A model generated the notes under the pieces. The model was not told where the DNA came from. It did not search any database and saw only the letters and a list, made by a program, of their open reading frames with translations. The position numbers and the translations under genes are program-made. This document shows, in pieces, positions 17,891-25,757 of a stretch of 64,000 nucleotides of DNA (positions within the stretch are counted from its first letter, which is position 1; every line of letters begins with the position of its first letter). Source of the stretch: Acidobacteriota bacterium (GTDB lineage: Bacteria; Acidobacteriota; Vicinamibacteria; Vicinamibacterales; UBA2999); contig CAUJDN010000099.1 of NCBI GenBank assembly GCA_963169195.1, positions 17,476-81,475 of the forward strand, written 5' to 3'.

Positions 17891-18438
17891 GGGCGACCCC
17901 GGGAGTCGGACGACCGCCTGGCGCGGGCGATGAGGCCGGTGGGCAGGCCGCCCTTCTTCCTCAGGCGGGCCTCTGAGCGGGCCATCCGTCCGGCATCGAC
18001 GTCGTGATCGTACCCGAGGAGGTGCAGGAGGCCGTGGAGCGCCAGCACCCTGAACTCCGTACCCAGCGCGTGCCCGTGCTGCTTCGCCTGGCGTGCCGCC
18101 ACCCCCGTCGCGACGACGATGTCGCCCAGCAGTGTCGCGTCCGCTGCGCCATGCTTCCCGCTCCCCCGATGGAACTCCGCGGCGACCCGAGGCGCTCGAA
18201 GGGGGGCTCCCCGCTCCCGGCTCCCGGCCGGGAACGACAGCACGTCGGTCGCGTAGTCCTTCCCGCGGAACATCCGGTTGAGGGCGCGCATCCGGCGGTC
18301 GCTCACCAGCGCCACGGTGACCTCACCGCGAGCCGACGCCGGCGCGGTCCGGCCCAGCCACGCTGCGAGCCCTCGCGCGGCGGGAATGGGCCGGTCGGGC
18401 GTCGAGAGGTTAACGCGAAGCCGAGCTCGTGTTGCCAT
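17887..18438 (-). CDS. ybeY: Endoribonuclease YbeY with enlarged loop
   Basis: 183 residues. The zinc motif is intact: HGLLHLLGYDHD (three histidines), preceded by LNRMFRGKDYATDVLSFP and LLGDIVVATGVA. YbeY processes the 16S rRNA 3' end and takes part in 70S quality control. Between DVLSFP and LLGDIV there are about 33 residues, where E. coli YbeY has about ten. Part of this insertion (GSRERGAP) is encoded by three 7-bp repeats. The ATG at 18438 lies inside the phoH 3' end (29-base overlap) and is the only plausible start near the conserved N-terminus. Confidence 0.92.
   Translation of the reverse strand: MATRARLRVNLSTPDRPIPAARGLAAWLGRTAPASARGEVTVALVSDRRMRALNRMFRGKDYATDVLSFPAGSRERGAPLRAPRVAAEFHRGSGKHGAADATLLGDIVVATGVAARQAKQHGHALGTEFRVLALHGLLHLLGYDHDVDAGRMARSEARLRKKGGLPTGLIARARRSSDSRGRP
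18205..18225. repeat. 7-bp tandem repeat inside ybeY, three copies
   Basis: Three contiguous heptamers (plus-strand GGCTCCC, CGCTCCC, GGCTCCC) encode Gly-Ser-Arg-Glu-Arg-Gly-Ala on the minus strand. Three times seven gives 21 bases, so the frame is kept. The unit resembles the intergenic TCCCGAC heptamers at 4684 and 23986. Confidence 0.7.
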
Positions 18439-19342
18439 AGGCCTCGTACGCCTTGACGATGGCCTGCACCAGCTTGTGGCGCACCACGTCGCGCTCGTCG
18501 AAGTAGACAAACGAGATGCCCTCGACCTGCCCCACCACGTTCATGGCCTCCACCAGGCCCGATGTCCGGCCCGTCGGGAGGTCGATCTGCGTGATGTCCC
18601 CGGTCACCACGGCCTTCGATCCGAAGCCCAGGCGCGTGAGGAACATCTTCATCTGCTCGGTCGTGGTGTTCTGCGCCTCGTCCAGGATGACGAACGCGTC
18701 GTTGAGCGTGCGGCCGCGCATGAAGGCAATCGGCGCCACTTCGACAATGCCGCGCTCCAGCATCCGCTCGGCCTTCTCGACCTCGAGCATGTCGTACAGC
18801 GCATCGTACAGCGGCCGGAGGTAGGGGTTCACCTTCTCCTGGAGGTCGCCGGGCAGGAATCCCAGCTTCTCGCCGGCTTCGACGGCCGGCCTGGCGAGGA
18901 TGATGCGGCTCACCTTCTTGGCCAGCAGGTAGTTGACGGCCTGGGCCATGGCCAGGTACGTCTTCCCCGTGCCGGCCGGTCCGATGCCGAAGACGATGTC
19001 GTGATGGTCGATGGCCTCGAGGTAGCGGCGCTGGTTGGCCGACTTGGCCATGATGCGCCGCCGCCCCGCCTGCCGGAGCTGGCCGCCCTTCAGGAAGTGC
19101 TCGCGCAGGTCCACGTCGGGGTCCGTCGCGACGAGCTGGGCGGCGTCTTTGACCTCACGCTCCGACAGCGCATGCCCCTCGGCGATGAGCCCGCCAATCT
19201 GCTCGACGAACCGGGCGACGGTGCCGGTATCGTCGGCCTCGCCCTCCACGAACAGATCGTGGCCCTGCGTGCGGATGCGGACGTTCAGGAGGCCTTCGAG
19301 GTGCCGCAGGTTGTCGTCGTAGGCCCCGAAGATCGTGGACAA
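18410..19342 (-). CDS. phoH: PhoH-family ATPase (PhoH-like, YbeZ type)
   Basis: At least 310 residues with Walker A GPAGTGKTYLAMA, Walker B FVILDEAQN, IAFMRGRTLNDAF and VVTGDITQIDLP. PhoH-like proteins partner with YbeY in rRNA processing, and the two genes overlap here. The end given uses TTG at 19342, the only usual start codon in the frame. However, the codons upstream encode RRIAVPDDG, which resembles the beginning of family members, and a GGGAGA ribosome-binding site lies 7 bases before an ATC at 19387. The true protein probably starts there, adding 15 residues. Confidence 0.92.
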   Translation of the reverse strand: MSTIFGAYDDNLRHLEGLLNVRIRTQGHDLFVEGEADDTGTVARFVEQIGGLIAEGHALSEREVKDAAQLVATDPDVDLREHFLKGGQLRQAGRRRIMAKSANQRRYLEAIDHHDIVFGIGPAGTGKTYLAMAQAVNYLLAKKVSRIILARPAVEAGEKLGFLPGDLQEKVNPYLRPLYDALYDMLEVEKAERMLERGIVEVAPIAFMRGRTLNDAFVILDEAQNTTTEQMKMFLTRLGFGSKAVVTGDITQIDLPTGRTSGLVEAMNVVGQVEGISFVYFDERDVVRHKLVQAIVKAYEAYGNTSSASR

Positions 19343-19384
19343 ACCGTCGTCCGGGACGGCAATGCGGCGTGTGGCGACGGTTCC

Positions 19385-19400
19385 GATCGCGATATCTCCC
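19385..19400 (-). promoter_or_regulatory. Strong ribosome-binding site before an ATC codon (phoH)
   Basis: GGGAGA (minus strand 19400 to 19395) is followed after seven bases by ATC (19387-19385) in frame with phoH. The frame opens after a TAA at 19417-19415 and contains no ATG, GTG or TTG before the TTG at 19342, which itself has no Shine-Dalgarno sequence. This suggests a non-canonical ATC initiation codon. Confidence 0.45.
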
Positions 19401-19418
19401 TTTGTTACAAAGAGTTAA

Positions 19419-19540
19419 CGGACCTCATGGAGCCTAGCACCCCCCGCGCGCCCGGTCAAGCCGGCGCCCGGGGCGTGCGCCGGGCCTGCAGCGGCGCGCC
19501 GGGAGTTCCGTCCCGGCGGCCTCGAGTCGTGCCGTCGTCC
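19419..19540. other. Gap between aspS and phoH
   Basis: 122 bases, very GC-rich, with short palindromic runs. No open frame, clear promoter or terminator with a T-tract was found. Confidence 0.5.
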
Positions 19541-21307
19541 TCACCCCTGAATCTTGATGCTCAGCTCCCGCAGTTGTCGGGGATCCACCGTCGAGGGCGC
19601 GTCGCACATCAGGTCCACCGCCTGCGTCGTCTTTGGGAACGGGATGACTTCGCGGATGGACGTCTCGCCGGCCAGCAGCGCACAGATGCGATCCAGCCCG
19701 AGTGCCAGGCCACCGTGTGGCGGGGTGCCGTATTCCAGCGATTCGAGGAAGAACCCGAAACGATGCTTCGCGTCCTCGTCGCTCAGTCCGAGGAGCCGGA
19801 AGACCGTCGCCTGCGTCTCGCGATCGTGGATACGGATGCTGCCCCCGCCCAGCTCCCAGCCGTTCAGAATGACGTCGTAGGCCCGGGCGAGCACCGAGCC
19901 CGGGTCCGATTCGAGGCGCGCGAGATCCTCCTCGCGCGGCGCCGTGAAGGGGTGGTTGACGGAATCCCAGCGCTTCTCGTCGGCGTTCCAGTCGAACAGG
20001 GGGAAGTCGGTGACCCACAGCAGCTCCCACCTTCCGTCCGGGACGAGGTTCGCCTGTCGGGCCACCTGCAGCCTGAGCTGCCCGAGCACCCTCGAGACCA
20101 CGTCGGGGGCGCCCGAGGCCATCACCAGCAGGTCCAGCGGCGTCGCCCCCGCCTGGTCGAGCACACGCCGGGTGCCGTCTTCGCCCACGGCCTTGACGGA
20201 GCACTGCACACCGTCGGCGGTGTGCCGCGCCCAGACGAGGCCGGCCGCGCCCAGCTGCTTTGCCTGCTCCACGAGGCTGTCCACTTCGCGGCGCGAGTAG
20301 CCGGACGCGCCGGGGATGACGAAGCCGCGGACCGTGCCGCCGTGCGCCACCGCCTCCCGGAAGATCCCGAAGGGCGAGTCCGCGAAGAGCGCGCCGAAGT
20401 CCTGGATCTCGAGGCCGAAGCGCAGGTCCGGCTTGTCGGAGCCGTACTTCGCGATGGCCTCGGCGTACGGCATCCGCCGGAAGGGCCGCGGGATCTCGAC
20501 GCCGATCTCCCTGAAGCAGGCGGCGAGCGCACCCTCGACGATCTCGAAGACCAGCGGCGGGGTCGCAAACGACATCTCGAGGTCCACCTGCGTGAACTCG
20601 AGCTGCCGATCGGCGCGCAGGGCCTCGTCGCGGAAGCAGCGCGCGATCTGCACGTACCGATCGAAGCCCGCGATCATCAGGATCTGCTTGAAGATCTGCG
20701 GGGATTGCGGCAGCGCATAGAACTCACCCGGGTGCACACGGCTCGGCACCAGGAAGTCGCGCGCGCCCTCCGGCGTGGACTTCGTGAGGATGGGCGTCTC
20801 GATTTCGTAGAAGCCCTGCTCGTCGAAGTACTTCCGGATGGCCATCGTGATGCGGTGGCGCAGGCCGACGTTGCGCTGCAGTGCCGGCCGCCGGAGATCC
20901 AGGTAGCGGTACCGGAGCCGCGTCTCCTCCGAGACGTTCTGGTCCTCGGCAATCGAGAACGGCGGCGTCTTCGCCTCGTTGAGGATGCGGATGTCCGCGG
21001 CGCGGACCTCCACCTCGCCGGTCGGCACGTTCAGGTTCACGGTGTCGGGCGACCGCCGCTCGACCTCGCCCCGGATGCCGACGACGTATTCCGAGCGCAG
21101 GCGCTTGGCCCGCTCGAGCAGCGCCTCGCTGCCTTCGACGATGACCTGCGTGATGCCGTGCCGGTCGCGCACGTCGATGAAGACCAGCGCGCCGAGATCG
21201 CGCACGCGGTGGACCCACCCGAGCAGCACCGCCTGCTGCCCGACGTCGCCGGGGCGCAGCGCCCCGCAGGTGTGAGTGCGAGCCAGCGTACCGAGTTGTT
21301 CTGCCAT
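19541..21307 (-). CDS. aspS: Aspartate--tRNA ligase
   Basis: 588 residues, bacterial-type AspRS. An N-terminal OB-fold anticodon domain (VLLGWVHRVRDLGALVFIDVRDRHG) is followed by class II motif 2 (FRDEALRADRQLEFTQVDLEMSF), the bacterial GAD insertion (about 290-420) and motif 3 (GLALGLDRICALLAG), then PFPKTTQAVDLMCDAPS. It charges tRNA-Asp; whether it also mischarges tRNA-Asn was not decided, and no gat genes lie in the window. It is downstream of hisS on the same strand, a common pairing, separated by a 7-bp repeat tract. Confidence 0.96.
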   Translation of the reverse strand: MAEQLGTLARTHTCGALRPGDVGQQAVLLGWVHRVRDLGALVFIDVRDRHGITQVIVEGSEALLERAKRLRSEYVVGIRGEVERRSPDTVNLNVPTGEVEVRAADIRILNEAKTPPFSIAEDQNVSEETRLRYRYLDLRRPALQRNVGLRHRITMAIRKYFDEQGFYEIETPILTKSTPEGARDFLVPSRVHPGEFYALPQSPQIFKQILMIAGFDRYVQIARCFRDEALRADRQLEFTQVDLEMSFATPPLVFEIVEGALAACFREIGVEIPRPFRRMPYAEAIAKYGSDKPDLRFGLEIQDFGALFADSPFGIFREAVAHGGTVRGFVIPGASGYSRREVDSLVEQAKQLGAAGLVWARHTADGVQCSVKAVGEDGTRRVLDQAGATPLDLLVMASGAPDVVSRVLGQLRLQVARQANLVPDGRWELLWVTDFPLFDWNADEKRWDSVNHPFTAPREEDLARLESDPGSVLARAYDVILNGWELGGGSIRIHDRETQATVFRLLGLSDEDAKHRFGFFLESLEYGTPPHGGLALGLDRICALLAGETSIREVIPFPKTTQAVDLMCDAPSTVDPRQLRELSIKIQG

Positions 21308-21336
21308 AGACCAGGGGTCGGGATCGGGAGTGAATA

Positions 21337-21377
21337 ATCAGGGATCAGAGATCAGAGATCAGGGATCAGGAGTCAGG
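21337..21377. repeat. 7-bp tandem repeat, unit ATCAGGG/ATCAGAG, about six copies
   Basis: Contiguous heptamers ATCAGGG, ATCAGAG, ATCAGAG, ATCAGGG, ATCAGGA, GTCAGG fill part of the hisS-aspS gap. Same period as the loci at 4684, 18205, 23373 and 23986 but a different base sequence. Confidence 0.85.
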
Positions 21378-21415
21378 CATCGCAGTCACAGGACAGCCGG
21401 AGGGGGTTCCCGGAG

Positions 21416-21437
21416 CGCCGGGGCTTCAGCCCCGGCG
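21416..21437 (-). terminator. Perfect hairpin across the hisS stop codon
   Basis: CGCCGGGGC-TTCA-GCCCCGGCG forms a nine-base-pair stem with a four-base loop; on the minus strand the loop (TGAA) contains the hisS TGA stop. There is no T-tract, so it may be an mRNA 3' stabiliser or a REP-like element rather than an intrinsic terminator. Confidence 0.4.
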
Positions 21438-22775
21438 GAGCACGCCGCCCACCCCCGCGCGCGGGACGCGTTGCTGCTCGCCGGTGCCCAGGTTCTTCAC
21501 AGTGACCATGCCTGTCGCCGCCTCCTCGTCGCCGACGACCGTGACAAACGGGATGGCCCGGCTCGACGCGTACTTCAACTGCCTGCCCAGCTTGTCGGCC
21601 TCCGGGTAGACCTCGACGCGAAGCCCCTCCGATCGTAACTCGGCCGCCAGCCGCAGCGCATCCGGCACCCCATCGACACTCCACTGGGTGACCATGACAT
21701 CCGCCGGAGCCTTGGCGAGGTTGTCCGGGAACATGCCGCGCTCGCCCATGACCACCAGGATGCGCTCGAGCCCGAGCGAGATGCCGCAGGCGGGGACCTC
21801 GGAGCCCAGGAACATGCCAATCAGGTTGTCGTAGCGCCCGCCGCCGCCGAGGCTGCCGGCCAGGTCCGGCACGGCGATCTCGAAGATGGCGCCGGTGTAG
21901 TACGAGAGGCCGCGCGCCAGCGACGGGTCCAGCCGCACGTGCGCGCCGGCGCCGCCCGGGACGAGGAGCCGGACGATGTCCCGGAGCTCGCCCATGGCCT
22001 CGGATCGGGTCCCGGCCAGGAGCGTTTCCAGCCGGTCGAGCACGGCCCGATTGAACGCCGCCGGATCGGCCGCCGCGGTGTGTTGCGCGGCGGCCACTGA
22101 GGAGAAGAACTCCAGGAGCATGCCGGCACCCGCGTCGGGCACGCCGCGCTGCCGCAGTTCGGCGGCGACCCCTTCAGGGCCGACCTTGTCCAGCTTGTCG
22201 AGGGCGACCAGCGCGTCACCGTGCAGGCCTGCCGGCACGCCGGCGGCCTCCAGCAATCCGCTCAGCACCCCGCGGTGATTCAGCCGCAGCGTGTAGGACG
22301 CAAAGCCAAGGCGCGACAGCACGTCACCGGCGGCCGACAGCAGCTCGGCCTCGACCACCATCGCGCGCGACCCGATGGCGTCCACGTCGCACTGGTAGAA
22401 CTCGCGGAAGCGCCCCTTCTGCGGGCGGTCGGCCCGCCACACCGGCTGCACCTGGTAGCGCTTGAAGAACTTCGGCAGCCTGGCGCGATGCTCCGCCACC
22501 ACGCGCGCGAGGGGCACCGTCAGATCGTAGCGGAGCGCCAGGTCCGCCTGTCCCGCCTCGGCGCCCTCGCCCCGCTTCAGGATCTTGAAGATGAGGCGGT
22601 CGCCCTCCTCGCCGTACTTGCCGAGCAGCGTCTCGATGTTCTCGACGGCCGGCGTCTCCAGCGGCTCGAATCCGTATCGCTGGTAGACGTCGGCGATGAC
22701 GCCGATGACGTACTGGCGGCGCCGGACATCCTCCGGGAGGAAGTCGCGCATGCCGCGTGCGGGGTTCGTGTTCAT
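21426..22775 (-). CDS. hisS: Histidine--tRNA ligase
   Basis: 449 residues. Class II motif 1 region (ARGMRDFLPEDVRRRQYVI), motif 2 (RYDLTVPLARVVAEH; YQVQPVWRADRPQKGRFREFYQCDVD), the histidine-specific GLSYYTGAIFEI and GGGGRYDNLIG, and a C-terminal anticodon domain ending GTGEQQRVPRAG are all visible. It activates histidine and charges tRNA-His. The ATG lies six bases after the stop of the hexapeptide-repeat gene, so co-transcription is likely. Confidence 0.96.
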   Translation of the reverse strand: MNTNPARGMRDFLPEDVRRRQYVIGVIADVYQRYGFEPLETPAVENIETLLGKYGEEGDRLIFKILKRGEGAEAGQADLALRYDLTVPLARVVAEHRARLPKFFKRYQVQPVWRADRPQKGRFREFYQCDVDAIGSRAMVVEAELLSAAGDVLSRLGFASYTLRLNHRGVLSGLLEAAGVPAGLHGDALVALDKLDKVGPEGVAAELRQRGVPDAGAGMLLEFFSSVAAAQHTAAADPAAFNRAVLDRLETLLAGTRSEAMGELRDIVRLLVPGGAGAHVRLDPSLARGLSYYTGAIFEIAVPDLAGSLGGGGRYDNLIGMFLGSEVPACGISLGLERILVVMGERGMFPDNLAKAPADVMVTQWSVDGVPDALRLAAELRSEGLRVEVYPEADKLGRQLKYASSRAIPFVTVVGDEEAATGMVTVKNLGTGEQQRVPRAGVGGVLRRG

Positions 22776-22781
22776 CTCAGC

Positions 22782-23357
22782 CTAGGCCATCCCTTCGCCC
22801 CGGGCGCCGATCCGGCGGCCCGACATGGGGTCGGCGTCGTCCGGCGCCGGCGCGCCGGCATACTCCAGCCGATAGGCTACGTAGTTGTCTGCGTACCCGC
22901 GGATCCCGGCGACCTCGTCATCGGTGAGTCCGCGCTGGACTCGTCCGGGTCGGCCCATCACCAGGGACCGCGGCGGGATGCGGGTGCCTTCGGTCAGCAG
23001 GGATCCGGCCGCAACGATCGAGTCGTGCCCCACGTGCACGCCGTTGAGCAGCACCGCCGCCATGCCGACGAGCACCCGGTCCTCGATGGTCGTGCCGTGG
23101 ATGACCGCCGAGTGGCCAATCGTCACCTCGTCGCCGACGATCGTGGGATGCGTGTCCCGCATCACGTGCACCATCGTCAGGTCCTGGATGTTGGTCCGGC
23201 GCCCGATGCGGATGTGGTGCACGTCGCCGCGAATGACGACGTTCATCCAGATCGACGACTCCGCCCCGATGACGACGTCGCCGATGACCTGCGCGCTCTC
23301 GTCCACGTAGGCGCTCGGATCGATGGCAGGCACGAGGTTCTTGAATCGCCGAATCAT
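22782..23357 (-). CDS. Gamma-carbonic-anhydrase-like left-handed beta-helix protein
   Basis: 191 residues of the YrdA/PaaY/Cam family. Hexapeptide repeats run from about residue 20 to 150 (YVDESAQVIGDVVIG, SSIWMNVVIRGDV, TNIQDLTMVHV, VTIGHSAVIHG). The three metal-type histidines of the family are present (MVHV, IGHSAVIHG) and the Arg of the RGD motif is kept. These proteins form trimers with zinc or iron at subunit interfaces; activity is often unproven. ATG at 23357 is preferred over an in-frame TTG at 23381, which lies inside a 7-bp repeat tract. Confidence 0.8.
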   Translation of the reverse strand: MIRRFKNLVPAIDPSAYVDESAQVIGDVVIGAESSIWMNVVIRGDVHHIRIGRRTNIQDLTMVHVMRDTHPTIVGDEVTIGHSAVIHGTTIEDRVLVGMAAVLLNGVHVGHDSIVAAGSLLTEGTRIPPRSLVMGRPGRVQRGLTDDEVAGIRGYADNYVAYRLEYAGAPAPDDADPMSGRRIGARGEGMA

Positions 23358-23372
23358 CCAGTCACACCCATG

Positions 23373-23400
23373 AATCGTCAATCGGCAATCGCCAATGGAC
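23373..23400. repeat. 7-bp tandem repeat, unit AATCGGC, four copies
   Basis: AATCGTC, AATCGGC, AATCGCC, AATGGAC are contiguous in the short gap between dcd and the hexapeptide-repeat gene. Another member of the 7-bp junction repeats in this window. Confidence 0.75.
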
Positions 23401-23405
23401 GCGAC

Positions 23406-23960
23406 TCAGATCCGGGGCAACGTGACGCCGCGCTGCGCCTGGTACTTCCCCTGCTTGTCGCGGTACGACACTTCGCAGGGCTCGTCGCTCTGGAAGAACA
23501 GGACCTGCGCGATGCCCTCGTTGGCGTAGATCTTCGCCGGCAGCGGCGTCGTGTTCGAGATCTCGATGGTGACGTGCCCCTCCCACTCGGGCTCGAACGG
23601 CGTCACGTTGACGATGATGCCGCAGCGCGCGTAGGTGGACTTGCCGAGGCACACCGTCAGCACGTCGCGCGGAATGCGGAAGTACTCGATGGTGCGCGCC
23701 AGCGCGAAGGAGTTCGGCGGCACGATGCACGTGTCGCCCTTCATGTCCACGAACGACTTCGGGTCGAACCGCTTCGGGTCCACCACGGTGCTGAACAGGT
23801 TGGTGAACACCTTGAATTCGTCCGCCACGCGGATGTCGTAGCCGTAGGACGACAGCCCGTAGGAGACGACCCCCTGGCGAACCTGGCGGTCCTCGAACGG
23901 CTCGATCATGCCGTGCTCGAGGGCCATCGTCCGAATCCACCGGTCCGCTTTTATGGCCAT
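23406..23960 (-). CDS. dcd: dCTP deaminase
   Basis: 184 residues. Family motifs: [63 protein letters not shown] (with the Ser-x-x-Ala-Arg segment and catalytic Glu) and [12 protein letters not shown]. The trimeric enzyme deaminates dCTP to dUTP for thymidylate supply; a bifunctional deaminase/dUTPase cannot be excluded. ATG start; it lies downstream of ndk on the same strand, both acting on nucleotides. Confidence 0.93.
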   Translation of the reverse strand: MAIKADRWIRTMALEHGMIEPFEDRQVRQGVVSYGLSSYGYDIRVADEFKVFTNLFSTVVDPKRFDPKSFVDMKGDTCIVPPNSFALARTIEYFRIPRDVLTVCLGKSTYARCGIIVNVTPFEPEWEGHVTIEISNTTPLPAKIYANEGIAQVLFFQSDEPCEVSYRDKQGKYQAQRGVTLPRI

Positions 23961-23985
23961 AGGGTCTCCCGCGCCGCCGGGCGGC

Positions 23986-24020
23986 TGCCGACTCCCGACT
24001 GCCGCTTCCCGACCCGCGAC
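23986..24020. repeat. 7-bp tandem repeat, unit TCCCGAC, five copies
   Basis: TGCCGAC, TCCCGAC, TGCCGCT, TCCCGAC, CCGCGAC are contiguous between ndk and dcd. The consensus heptamer is identical to that at 4684-4717. Confidence 0.75.
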
Positions 24021-24026
24021 AGGTGC

Positions 24027-24440
24027 CTACCGCAACTCCATGCCGCGGAAGAAGTAGCCGAGTTCGAACGCCGCGGTCTCCGGTGCATCGGAGCCGTGCG
24101 TGGCGTTGTTGTCGATGGAGGCGCCGAAGTCCTTGCGGAGGGTGCCGGGGGCCGCCTTCGCCGGGTCGGTGGCGCCCATCAGATCGCGCCACTGCCTGAT
24201 GGCGTCAGGCGCCTCGAGGCACATCACGATGCAGGGGCCCGAGGACATGAAGTCCGTCAATCCCCCGAAGAAGGGCTTGTCGCGGTGCACGTGGTAGAAG
24301 CCCTCGGCTTCCGGCTTCGACATGTGGATCATCCGCAAGGCGCGGACCGCGAACCCCGCGCCTTCGATGCGGGCGAGAATCTGGCCGGCGGCCTGCTTGC
24401 GGACGGCGTCCGGCTTGATGATGGCAAAAGTGCGCTGCAT
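24027..24440 (-). CDS. ndk: Nucleoside-diphosphate kinase
   Basis: 137 residues, normal NDK length. FAIIKPDAVRKQ at the N-terminus, the catalytic phosphohistidine motif NNATHGSDAPETA near residue 115, and FRGMELR at the end. It transfers gamma-phosphate between nucleoside di- and triphosphates. ATG at 24440 matches the family; a GTG two codons upstream would lie within the likely -10/+1 area. A perfect TATAAT lies nine bases before the ATG, so the transcript may be almost leaderless. Confidence 0.96.
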   Translation of the reverse strand: MQRTFAIIKPDAVRKQAAGQILARIEGAGFAVRALRMIHMSKPEAEGFYHVHRDKPFFGGLTDFMSSGPCIVMCLEAPDAIRQWRDLMGATDPAKAAPGTLRKDFGASIDNNATHGSDAPETAAFELGYFFRGMELR

Positions 24441-24449
24441 AAACACCTG

Positions 24450-24455
24450 ATTATA
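24450..24455 (-). promoter_or_regulatory. Perfect TATAAT -10 box for ndk
   Basis: TATAAT on the minus strand spans the pheA stop codon (TAA) and ends nine bases before the ndk ATG, predicting a 5' leader of only a few bases. No convincing -35 is seen. Confidence 0.5.
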
Positions 24456-25596
24456 GCGGAGGTTTCCGTGGGCAGACCGGGTAGCACCCCAGGACGCGCA
24501 CCGACTGCGTCGTGGAGGCCAGCCCGGCCAGTGCGGCCTGCATGCGCGGCTCGGCCAGGTGCCCCTCCACGTCCACGTAGAACACGTACTCCCACGCCAT
24601 GCCGGGCCGCGGCCGCGACTCGAGCTTGGTGAGGTTCAGCGCCTCGTCCGCCAGCACGTTCAGGCACCGCACCAGGGCCCCCCGCTCGTGTCGTGTCCCG
24701 AACACCAGGGATACCTTGGCCTCGACCAGCGGGTCGCACTCGAGGGGGGTCGCCGACACCACCACGAACCGCGTGAGGTTCACCACCTGGTTGGCGATGT
24801 CACGCCTGAGGACGACCAGCCCGAATCGCTCCCCCGCGTCCTCGCTGGCAATCGCGCCCTGGTGCACGTCGGAGAGTTCCGCCACGCGGGCCGCCGCCAG
24901 CGCGGTATTGGCCGCGGCCTCCGGATCGGCCTGCTTCAACTCGGCCAGGAACTCGCTGCACTGCGCCAGCGCCTGCGGGTGCGAGTGGATGCGCCGCAGC
25001 CCCTCCACCGTCGCGCCGGGCAGGCCCAGCAGGCAGTGCTGAATCTCCACGACCTCCTCACCCACGATGGAGAGGTTCATCCGGAAGAGGAGGTCGTAGA
25101 CCTCGTAGACCGATCCCGCGGTGCTGTTCTCGATGGGCAGCACGGCGCGCTCGATGTGGGCCTCCTGCACGGCCTCGAGGGTCTCGCGGAATGAGCGGTA
25201 GGCCTTGAAGAGGACCGGCCGTCGCGCCACACCGAAGTACTGTCGGGCCGCCTGGTGCCCGTAGGCGCCCTCGGTGCCCTGGAAGCCCACGACCAGCGGG
25301 CGCTCGTCCCGCTCCGGCTGGTGCAGCCAGTCCTGCTGCCGGCGGACGGAATCCTCGAGAATCTCCCGGTAGACGCGGCGGACGAACGCCGGGTCGAGGC
25401 CGAGTCGCTCGCCGTACGACGAGCGATGCTGCAGCAGCGCGGCCTCGCGCTCGTCGTCGCGCACCGGGTTGTCGCCTTCGGCCTTCACCTGGATGATGTC
25501 GCGGGCCAGCCGCGCGCGCTCACCCAGGGCGTTCAGGATGACCCTGTCGAGGTCGTCGAGCGATTGTCGCAGGTCTGCCAGACTTCGTGTCGTCAT
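24451..25596 (-). CDS. pheA: Bifunctional chorismate mutase / prephenate dehydratase
   Basis: 381 residues. An AroQ-type chorismate mutase (residues 1-90; DDLDRVILNALGERARLARDI) is fused to prephenate dehydratase (about 102-285; GFQGTEGAYGHQAARQYFG, ENSTAGSVYEVYDLL, NLTRFVVVS with the Thr-Arg-Phe catalytic segment). The C-terminal ACT domain has GALVRCLNVL and LTKLESRPRPG, the phenylalanine-binding motifs, so feedback inhibition by Phe is expected. ATG at 25596; upstream lie a strong terminator hairpin and a short Phe-containing open frame, suggesting attenuation as a second control layer. Confidence 0.95.
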   Translation of the reverse strand: MTTRSLADLRQSLDDLDRVILNALGERARLARDIIQVKAEGDNPVRDDEREAALLQHRSSYGERLGLDPAFVRRVYREILEDSVRRQQDWLHQPERDERPLVVGFQGTEGAYGHQAARQYFGVARRPVLFKAYRSFRETLEAVQEAHIERAVLPIENSTAGSVYEVYDLLFRMNLSIVGEEVVEIQHCLLGLPGATVEGLRRIHSHPQALAQCSEFLAELKQADPEAAANTALAAARVAELSDVHQGAIASEDAGERFGLVVLRRDIANQVVNLTRFVVVSATPLECDPLVEAKVSLVFGTRHERGALVRCLNVLADEALNLTKLESRPRPGMAWEYVFYVDVEGHLAEPRMQAALAGLASTTQSVRVLGCYPVCPRKPPL

Positions 25597-25608
25597 TGCG
25601 ATGCCCCC

Positions 25609-25653
25609 CAAAAAAGGAAAACCGCCGCCCCAGCCTCTCTGCTGGGGCGGCGG
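25609..25653 (-). terminator. Intrinsic terminator / possible attenuator before pheA
   Basis: A perfect 13-bp stem (CCGCCGCCCCAGC / GCTGGGGCGGCGG, six-base loop, 25622-25653) is followed on the minus strand by TTTTCCTTTTTT. It is the clearest rho-independent terminator noticed in the window. It would end sucCD transcripts, or act as the conditional terminator of a pheA attenuator: GGCGGC at 25679-25674 can pair with the 5' arm as an antiterminator. Confidence 0.85.
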
Positions 25654-25685
25654 TGTGTGGTTCCGGGCTTGCGGCCGCCTCGGAG

Positions 25686-25757
25686 CTACACCGTCACCCT
25701 GCCGGTAAAGAAGGAACCGGTGAAGGGATGAGCGGTGGCCCGACGCGTGGTGGTCAC
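25686..25757 (-). CDS. Putative Phe leader peptide of pheA (23 codons)
   Basis: A short frame opens with GTG overlapping the sucD stop (GTGA) and ends at TAG 32 bases before the terminator stem. The 23-residue peptide contains three phenylalanines close together in the segment PFTGSFFTG (positions 12, 16, 17). A ribosome stalled at Phe16-17 would leave the antiterminator bases 25681-25674 free, while one at the stop codon would cover them. This is the geometry of a translational attenuator. The Phe count is modest and coupling to sucD is unusual, so this is inference. Confidence 0.4.
   Translation of the reverse strand: MTTTRRATAHPFTGSFFTGRVTV

Noticed and set aside
21416..21437. Strong intrinsic terminator after hisS.
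   Set aside because: The stem is perfect but no T-tract follows on the minus strand, so it is listed only as a hairpin of uncertain role.
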